Assembly (NCBI GenBank): GCA_963739335.1
Contig: CAVUAC010000028.1
Span: 1 to 64,000, forward strand
Origin: UBA9647 sp963739335
GTDB lineage: Bacteria > Bacteroidota > Ignavibacteria > UBA10030
Direction: 5' to 3'
Length of the DNA: 64,000 nucleotides
The notes below the pieces were generated by a model. It worked only from the letters and a program-made list of their open reading frames with translations. It did not search any database and was not told the DNA's origin. Below are positions 46,230-53,500 of the stretch, in pieces. Position 1 is the first letter of the stretch; each line of letters begins with the position of its first letter. The position numbers were made by a program, and so were the translations under genes.

Positions 46230-47879
46230 CTATTTCACGTCTCCAAGTACCTTCACCAAGGTCTTCTCAAGTTGCGGACCCTTCAGCTCTTCCTGCATCG
46301 CAACGATCTTGCCGGTCGCATCAACGAGAAATGATTTTGGAGGAGCCACAACGGAAAAGTCAGACATGACTTTCTTGTTCGTAGTGACGAACGCATGCAG
46401 CCAGGGCATCTTCCACTTGGCAGAGCGAAACTTCACTACGTCTCCTGGCTTCGCATCGAGAGAGAGGCTGAGAATCTCAAAGTTTTTCGCTTTGAACTTC
46501 TCGTATGCTTGGTGGAGGTTTCCCATCTCCGCCACGCAGGGGCCCGCCCATGTCGCCCAAAAATCGAGCATGTAGAACTTGCCCTTGAAGGATTCGTTCG
46601 AATAGACTACCGCTGTATCTTGCAGCGATTTCACAGCAAATGCCGGAACCATCTTTCCTACCGCCAGCATCTTCTTCGGGGCAAAGCGCTCCCTGATCAT
46701 ACCCAGCCAGGGCGTGCCCGCGAGCTTCTCGACGGCAATATCATAGTACTTCTGCATCAGCGTTTCATCGTTCTTCCTTTGCACGGCCGTCAGCACATTC
46801 ATGATCATATTCCCCTTCATGTTCATGTCAGACAGCTGATCGAGCAGTTCGGCAAAGGACTTCTTGAATTCATCTCCAAATCCGACCATTTGAGCGCCCG
46901 AGACATATGGAGATAGAAACGAGTAGATCTGAGTGCCCGGATATTCCTTGAGCCACGTTGGCACGTCCTTCAGGAACATTTTGGCTATTTCCGGGTCACC
47001 TTTCTCGCTCCCCGTGCTGACATAACTCATGAGCAGCCACCGACGGAGAAGTGGATCGCTCTCTGTCTTGATCTGCCCTGCGAGTGCCGAAAGTTCCCCG
47101 CTTTGATCCTTCTCGTACTTGAAATTCTGGTAGCTGCCCCCCTCATCCATGAACTTCGTCAGGGCCGCTGACCTCTCCCGGCTCCGCTGAGTCATATCCC
47201 GTCGAATCGTTGCATATCGTGCGGCCCTCGACGACGGATCTGCAAACTTTATTTCAGGCTGCTGATCTGACTGAAAAACCTTTGACGGGTCGTACAGGAT
47301 GCTCACTTTGCCACCTTTCGGGGTGAGGACGGATCGATAGTCTCCATCGCCATCGTAGGCAAACGATTCCGACTGAGTGCCGTTGATGGTCCGGCCGCTC
47401 ATTTCAACTCCTATGACCTCATAGGCGAAGCTGTTGTCCGTCGTCTCGAATTCCGCTGTGAACGATCCATCGGATTCCTGTTTCATCTCTCGCGCGTCTT
47501 GCTGGTTCCAATTATTGAAGCTCCCCATGATTCTCACTGCTGTAGGATGCTTCCTGTAGCGATATGTGCCCAGCCGGACATCCACACGTATCGTCCCGGG
47601 CTTCTCGATCAGGAACGGAATGTCTTCGGACAGATGAAAGAGCCCGGCGAACTTTACGGTGACAACTCCCGAGTCCTTTAGAGTGATCGTGTACGATCCA
47701 TCGTTATCGGCGTGCACCGTTGTCGGAGCTCTCTGCCCTGCCCCCGCGTAGACATGGATGTCTGTCTGCTTCATGGACTTGCCGTCATATCCAAGAAGCT
47801 TGCCTGTGATCACCGTTTGGGTCTGCGAGTAGAGTACACCTGTAACCGCAGCAATCAAAAAAGCAACGAGGGTTTTCAT
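46230..47879 (-). CDS. TlpA-like thioredoxin-fold exported protein with W-A-G-P-C site
   Basis: 549 residues, signal peptide, start with GAGAGG upstream. Residues 20-110 are a carboxypeptidase-regulatory/transthyretin-like domain, then a DUF4369-like middle and a C-terminal AhpC/TSA-TlpA domain (GKMVPAFAVKSLQDTAVVYS, MLDFWATWAGPCVAEMGNLH, PPKSFLVDATGKIV with cis-Pro region). The usual WCGPC active site reads WAGPC: the attacking Cys is Ala (codon GCG, not TGA), so only the resolving Cys remains. It may act by a different mechanism or only bind partners. It lies 53 bp downstream of a UxxC thioredoxin gene on the same strand. Confidence 0.8.
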   Translation of the reverse strand: MKTLVAFLIAAVTGVLYSQTQTVITGKLLGYDGKSMKQTDIHVYAGAGQRAPTTVHADNDGSYTITLKDSGVVTVKFAGLFHLSEDIPFLIEKPGTIRVDVRLGTYRYRKHPTAVRIMGSFNNWNQQDAREMKQESDGSFTAEFETTDNSFAYEVIGVEMSGRTINGTQSESFAYDGDGDYRSVLTPKGGKVSILYDPSKVFQSDQQPEIKFADPSSRAARYATIRRDMTQRSRERSAALTKFMDEGGSYQNFKYEKDQSGELSALAGQIKTESDPLLRRWLLMSYVSTGSEKGDPEIAKMFLKDVPTWLKEYPGTQIYSFLSPYVSGAQMVGFGDEFKKSFAELLDQLSDMNMKGNMIMNVLTAVQRKNDETLMQKYYDIAVEKLAGTPWLGMIRERFAPKKMLAVGKMVPAFAVKSLQDTAVVYSNESFKGKFYMLDFWATWAGPCVAEMGNLHQAYEKFKAKNFEILSLSLDAKPGDVVKFRSAKWKMPWLHAFVTTNKKVMSDFSVVAPPKSFLVDATGKIVAMQEELKGPQLEKTLVKVLGDVK

Positions 47880-47932
47880 GGGAGCCTCTCTGCTAATGGA
47901 TGAACGCTGACATTCATACGTTTACCGATGAC

Positions 47933-48442
47933 TTACAGATCCTTCTTGATGGCGCGTTGAAGTTCTCTTTTTAATGTCGCATAGCTCGCGTATCGGTTCG
48001 TGAAGACGATATTCCCCTTTTTTCCTATCATAACGACATGGGGCAGCTTGATGATCTTGTAGTCCGAAAGGATCTTTGATCCTCTGCCGATGAGAACGTC
48101 AAAGGGGAGCCCGAACGACCGTGCGGCCGATGCGGCTCGCTCAACCATGTCGATGGGATTGATGGAGAGAACCTTGAGGTCTTTGAATTCTTCCTGAATG
48201 TCAACGAGAGACGGAAACTCCGCCTGACATTCCTTTCACTTCGATTTCCAGAAGTGCAAGATGACGATGTTCTTGTCGAGGAATGAACCGAGGGAAATTT
48301 TATTGCCGTTGATAGTGGGGAGCTCAAAGTTGGGAGCCTTGATACCGGCTCTCAAGCCTTCCTGTCCGTGGGCGCGAGGTACAAAGCTCATCCAGAACAG
48401 GGCGAGGAGTAGCAATGTTCCTTTGCTGGCGAGGATTCTCAT
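47933..48442 (-). CDS. Thioredoxin/TlpA-like selenoprotein with U-K-E-C motif, also frameshifted
   Basis: From ATG 48442: signal peptide (GTLLLLALFWMSFVPRAHG), then AGIKAPNFELPTINGNKISL and KNIVILHFWKSK, TGA (48238-48236), KECQAEFPS. Reading TGA as Sec69 gives UKEC exactly where TlpA-like proteins have CxxC. A SECIS-like hairpin follows. One base too many near 48208 shifts the frame; VDIQEEFKDLKVLSINPIDM continues to the cis-Pro segment KLPHVVMIGKKGNIVF and the stop at 47933. Total about 169 residues. Periplasmic thiol/selenol oxidoreductase; substrate unknown. The frameshift may be a sequencing error. Confidence 0.75.
48197..48238 (-). promoter_or_regulatory. Sec codon and SECIS-like hairpin of the UKEC thioredoxin
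   Basis: TGA (48238-48236), 11 nt, then stem GGCGGA/TCCGTC with loop GTT (48218-48216), starting 17 nt after the TGA. The hairpin is framed by an outer 7-bp stem AATGTCA/TGACATT (48231-48225 with 48203-48197). Confidence 0.7.
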
Positions 48443-48500
48443 TCTGCGGGTTGTGAATGAGTGAGGTGGATTGTCGGCGGAACACCAAAAGATGTCATTT

Positions 48501-48534
48501 TGGCTTGCCAATGTCAACTGTAGTTGGCAAGCCA
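48501..48534. promoter_or_regulatory. 11-bp perfect inverted repeat upstream of the UKEC thioredoxin gene
   Basis: TGGCTTGCCAA and TTGGCAAGCCA separated by 12 nt, 59-92 nt upstream of ATG 48442. It may be an operator or an RNA hairpin in the leader; no T-run follows. Between it and the terminator at 48684-48717 no gene is visible. Confidence 0.45.
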
Positions 48535-48683
48535 CTGAAAAGAGACAAACCACAAAAACACAAAGATTACAGAGACGTTAGAGCCGTGGCAGCAGCTCGC
48601 CATATAAAGATTCAACAAACGATGAAAAGTTGCTCGGAGAGCGAGCGGCCTATGGAAACCTCGCGGAATTCACGAAAAAAGCA

Positions 48684-48717
48684 AAACGGTGAAACCCTGC
48701 AAAGGACTTCACCGTTT
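48684..48717 (-). terminator. Rho-independent terminator of the thioredoxin-TPR selenoprotein gene
   Basis: AAACGGTGAA/TTCACCGTTT, 14-nt loop, followed on the minus strand by TGCTTTTTTC. It lies 33 nt after the stop codon at 48750. Confidence 0.85.
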
Positions 48718-48749
48718 CGCGCATTTCGATCAGATCGGCCCAGACTAGA

Positions 48750-50255
48750 CTATTTCCCCTCCTTGGCTTTCTTGATGGCATCGAGCTTGCTCTTGTAGTA
48801 AGCTTTTTGGTTTTCGTCTGCCATCTCAACAGCTTTTTCGCCGGTCTTTATTGCTTCGTCGTAGTTCTTCATCTTCTGGTGAACTGTAGCAAGAGTGCCC
48901 CAATAATATGGTATGGTCGGAGAAAGCTCCACCATCTTCTTGCCAGCTGCAAGCGCACTCTCAAGATTCTTCTCTTGCTCAGCCCAGAAGGAGGCGTAAG
49001 TGTACAGGCGATTAGCGTCAGACTGGTACTTTTCGACGTACTTGGGCCCGAAAAGCTCCAGAGCTTTGTCCATCTTGTTCAGCTTGCAGCAGACGCCTGC
49101 GGCCTGCCTGAGGAGATAAGAATTATCCGGATTCAGCTTGAGAGACATCTCGGCCATCGCGAGAGCGCTCTCCGAGTTCATCGTCTGCCCTGCCCAGAAG
49201 TTGGCATAGTCGATCAAACTATAGGAAAGAGAAGATACCTGATCATCGATGAATTCTTTGCCATAAATGCTATCGGCCTTCGACTTGTCGCCTTTGAGGG
49301 CATAGAGTTTGGCGAGAGCTCCAACGTACCTCGGCTCCTCATTGTACTTCATGACTTCCATGACCTTTTCACCGATCTCAATGCCTCTGTCGATATTCTG
49401 CTTGCTGTTGTTGACATAGTCGACATAGGAGCTGAGAATGTTCGGCTCATCCGGGTACTTCTTCACCGCTTCCTCATAGAATTGGGTCACTGAGTCTTTG
49501 GCGCTCGAGCGCGCATAGAAATATCCTAGCCGCTCATAAGCCGACTTCACCAGTTCGCCGTCCTGATACTTCTTGACAAATGATTTGAATCCCCCCGGAC
49601 CTCCCTTCGCCCCGTAGAGAGATAACGACGCTATCTGAAACTCAGCATACTGGGTGTACGAGACCTTTCCCTTGCCATACTCAGTGGTTCCCTTTTTCCC
49701 ATCAGGATCAATTGCGAGAACTTCCTTGTACACCGCTATGGCCTTGTCCTGATTGTACCGGTCGCCGTGTTTCTTCGCAAGATGGAATACCACATCAAGG
49801 TTCTTTGGATCCTTGGCGTACCCATCCGCATAGAACTTGTACGTCTCGATTCCCTTGTATGACTTGTCGATTCTTTCGTGGAATTTCTCTGGTGGAGGGC
49901 CATACCCAAGCTGCCAATCGACCTCTGATCCGTCAGGATCGAGAATCATCACGGTGGGGGTGGCCATGATGTTGAATTTCTTGAAGATATCCTCACCAAC
50001 TTTTTGGGTCCTGTTGGCTCGGAACATGACGAAGTGAGAGCTGAAGTAATCCTGAAACTTTTGGTTCTCGAAATATTGCTGACCCAGCAATATGCAGCCA
50101 CCTCAAGTAGGCGAGAAGAAATCGACGAGAACTTTCTTGTTCTCGCTCTTCGCTTTGGCGAGAGCCTCGTCGAGACTTCCCTTGAACCAGTTCTGAGCAG
50201 AGGCCGAGGAAACAATTGCTGCCAGAACGGCCAGTCCAATGAGTCGCTTCCGCAT
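48750..50255 (-). CDS. Thioredoxin-TPR selenoprotein with U-G-G-C motif
   Basis: 501 residues from ATG 50255, with GGAGAGGG upstream. A signal peptide (RLIGLAVLAAIVSSASAQ) is followed by the thioredoxin strand KKVLVDFFSPT, TGA at 50105-50103, then GGCILLGQQYFEN. Sec51 gives UGGC at the position of the CxxC in DsbD-gamma-like thioredoxins (VDFxxxWCxxC). The fold continues with FNIMATPTVMILDPDGSEV (cis-Pro). Residues about 140-495 are TPR-like repeats (YAEFQIASLSLYGAKG, AYERLGYFYARSSAKDSV). A SECIS-like hairpin, a promoter and a terminator frame the gene. Periplasmic oxidoreductase, partner unknown. Ordinary calling begins at an internal TTG (50090) and loses the active site. Confidence 0.9.
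50073..50105 (-). promoter_or_regulatory. Sec codon and SECIS-like hairpin of the thioredoxin-TPR gene
   Basis: TGA (50105-50103), 9 nt, perfect 9-bp stem ATATTGCTG/CAGCAATAT and loop GGT (50084-50082), which starts 18 nt after the TGA. It is the clearest of the four hairpins. Confidence 0.88.
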
Positions 50256-50307
50256 AGTATCCCTCTCCACAATAGTTTGTCCTATTCGACCGCCTCAATC
50301 ACCCGCC

Positions 50308-50338
50308 CAAATCTACCACTCTTTGCACCGCCTGTCAA
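50308..50338 (-). promoter_or_regulatory. Bacteroidota-type promoter of the thioredoxin-TPR selenoprotein
   Basis: Minus strand: TTG (50338-50336), 20-nt spacer, TAGATTTG (50315-50308). It lies about 53 nt before the start codon. The remaining spacer to 50579 shows no gene. Confidence 0.75.
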
Positions 50339-50579
50339 CTACATTGTGACCATAAATCACTCCGCTGAGTTTCACAGGACCCGACGCGAATTCCCGTCAG
50401 GTGAACTCCATGGGAGATTGTCAAAAATGAACAAGCTGATCAGAAGCCATCTCAAGAACATAAATCTGAAGCTCCATGACAAGATTCAAACCGCGAAGGC
50501 CGCAGAGGGCCGCAAAGTGATCTTTGAAGGTTCTAGTATGGGGGCGGGCAGACTACTGAAGAGGTCCGGTGGGGAGATG

Positions 50580-53500
50580 CTACCCATTCTCTCCGGCGAG
50601 GCGGGCAATTTGCAGCATGTAAAATCGAAGCAGTTGTTGTTTCTCCGGCGGTAGAGCCTGTTCTTCGATTTTCGCGATGCGCTCCACTTCCTTCATCGAC
50701 CGTACGATCGTCACCGGCACTTCGATCATCCCTTCCGAAAGCGCTCCGAGATACTCGAATGCTGCTGCGAGGAATTGACGCATATCGTCGGTCGTGTTCG
50801 CCGCTTTGAAGAAGCGAGAAAGTTCGGAGGAAAGCTTCACTTCGCGGAGCGGACTCGGTGCGGTTTTCAAGGGGTGGGCAGACGACAACGAGTTCAGTGC
50901 AACCGCGAGCTCGACAAAGCTCTGGACGCGTTGAAAGAGAGGCCTTTCCAACAGCTCCCAGATTCTCGACCGCCAGGAACGAATTTCTTTCGGCACCACG
51001 AGAAGACGCTCAACACTCTTCTGCCATTTCTGATCGACGACTCCACGTGCATCACCGAGCGGCCTCTCGGTCTCTGTGTTGAAAAGATCTTCCTGCATGA
51101 GCACCGCGAGATCGGGACGCAGCGCCGGGAGGAGCTGAGGGATGAACCTCCCATTCTCAAAGAAGTCGCTGACATCCAATCCGTGACGACGAAGCAACTC
51201 TTGCTGAATGAGCCCCACGTATTTCAGAAGAGCGTCATGATCTTCCCGGAGAGCCAGGAATGCTGAAATCCCTGCCGGGAAGGCCGGCTCAATCCGTTTC
51301 ACGAACGTCAACTCCGGATCATGGTAAAGTCTCAAGGTGTGAAGCATCTCGTACACAGGGAGGTGCGGCAATACGCGGTCCCCAATCAATGAACGCGCAT
51401 CCCCTTCTTTGAACTCGAGTTGGGTGAAACGATCCAAAGCGCGGAAGAGCCCGGTGGTGAGCTGATTGAATCCTAATACGGCAGTTTGCGCCTGGTTGTG
51501 GGCGATAGCCCTCAGGCGGCTTCCATGGCGCGACAAAGGGATAATCTGCGCTATCTGCTCCAGGATCCGTTGTCCCCGTTCGCTGCCGGCTCCGGAGCCC
51601 GGGCGAATCGTCGGCCTGTCCCGCAATTGGGGCATTGTTCGGGCGATGAAGTACGAAATGATGTGTATGCCGACGACGTCTTCCTCCCGGCCGTAGAGAA
51701 TCTGCCGGAAGTCCTCGGTCAGTAGAGTGATGAACTGATCGTACACCGTATCCTGCGCACCAACTGTCAGGCGTTCAAGCTCCTGGGCACCCCGTTTCTT
51801 CTGGAGGAGCCGGCTTTCAACGAGGGTTTCGGCCGCGCGGATCAGATCGCTGCGATGTCTGCGCTGCGATTCCCGCAAATGGTGAAACACGTTTGCCATT
51901 TCCTGCACCGGAAGATAACGCAGTTGTTCCGAAATGGCGCTTTGAAGAGTACGAAGATCGCCTCCTGTGAAGACACCCATCAATGGCGTGGTTGCATACT
52001 CCGTGCTCTTGCGCGCGGCAGCCGGGAGATGAGCAGCAATCAGGCGTCGTGCTGACTCCGTTTTCACGAACGCCGGCTCGCCCGAAACGCTCGCATAATA
52101 TCCCCCCTGGCGTTGCATCGGTTCACCGCTTCCCATCTTGATGCGCACGCGATCGATCAGATGATGCTCGGCAAGCCAGAGCATGATGTCGTGTTTCGCC
52201 TGGCGGTAGAGAGCTGCACCCGCTGCTTGCCCAATCTGTTGACTCAGGTCCGATCCTGCGATGAACACTTCTGAGATGATCTCTGCGAACCGATCGTCCG
52301 TCTCCTGATTCACCCTGCGGCTCTCAAGGGCATAGTCCCAGATTTTCGCAAGATAGGATGGGATTGAACGCACGGCAGTGAGGTCTTCGAACAGTGGAAC
52401 CAGTTGGATGGTCGGGAGTTCGAGCTGAGCATTGCCTCTGAGAGCTTGTTCGCGACGAGCCCGCAGTTTCCTGTCGAGGGTAATCAACGCTTCCGCCTGC
52501 GTCGACCTGCTCACTTGCAGGGCCAGTATGACACCGGGGTTTCCATACTTGGCGGCGATTTCGTTGATCTCGTGGATATTATAGACGGTCGTATCAATCG
52601 CAAAGGCATCCTGCGCCGTGATCATCTTCTGGTCGATCCGCGGAGTGATAACCATGCGTTGCAGAAGATCACGGTAGAGGCATGCTTCGAGCATGACCTC
52701 CCGGTTTCTGATATGCTCCGGGAGCATGGGGAGGAGAGCATGGAGCTGTTTACGCAGTTGCTTGTTGAGGGAGAAGTAGTACTCGAGGGTCTCTCTCCGC
52801 CGTCGACGCAGATCGACCATCTTCCGCTCCAGACGATCGTTGTGCTGCCATAGAAGCACGAGCGGATCACGCGCGAGCCTCAGTTTCATCCCGATGTTGC
52901 GCGCGGCGCCCGGCCTGACATTGAACGGAAGAACTCCCCTATACCGTCTCTCCAACTGGTGGGTCAGATCCGTTATGTCGTTCAGCAATCGCGTAAAACG
53001 ACGGTTACTCTCGGGCAGTCTCCGAATTTCAGCCAGAACCGAAGAATCAATCTTGACGGACTTGTCGGCTCGATACAAAAGCGACAGGAGCCTCGCAAGT
53101 CGGCTGACATTCGCGATGAGCGTCGCACCCACAAGTCGATGGCCCTGACCCGACGGGCGATTGCTTCCATCCCAATCCCCCCAGAATGAAATGACAGAAC
53201 TGGGAGCGTCGCCAGTCGCCAGCCACGCCGCATTCTCCGCCGCGATGATTGCATCCAGATCGAGGACCAGCTCCTCCGGCTCCTCACTGGAGGTAATCGT
53301 CACGTTGAGGGCGAGAAATTCTTCCAGGAGCTCGCGTGCAGCTTCTTCGAGCGTCGAGAGCGCGATGGCTTCGTTCCGAAGAAGGCTTCCGATAATCTCC
53401 TCGAACCGTGCCTCGGCCTTGATCGAATACATCTGCGTCGGATGCACGGTCCGATCGCTCGGACGCTCTCGAAATACAGCACCACGGCGAGCGAATGAAT

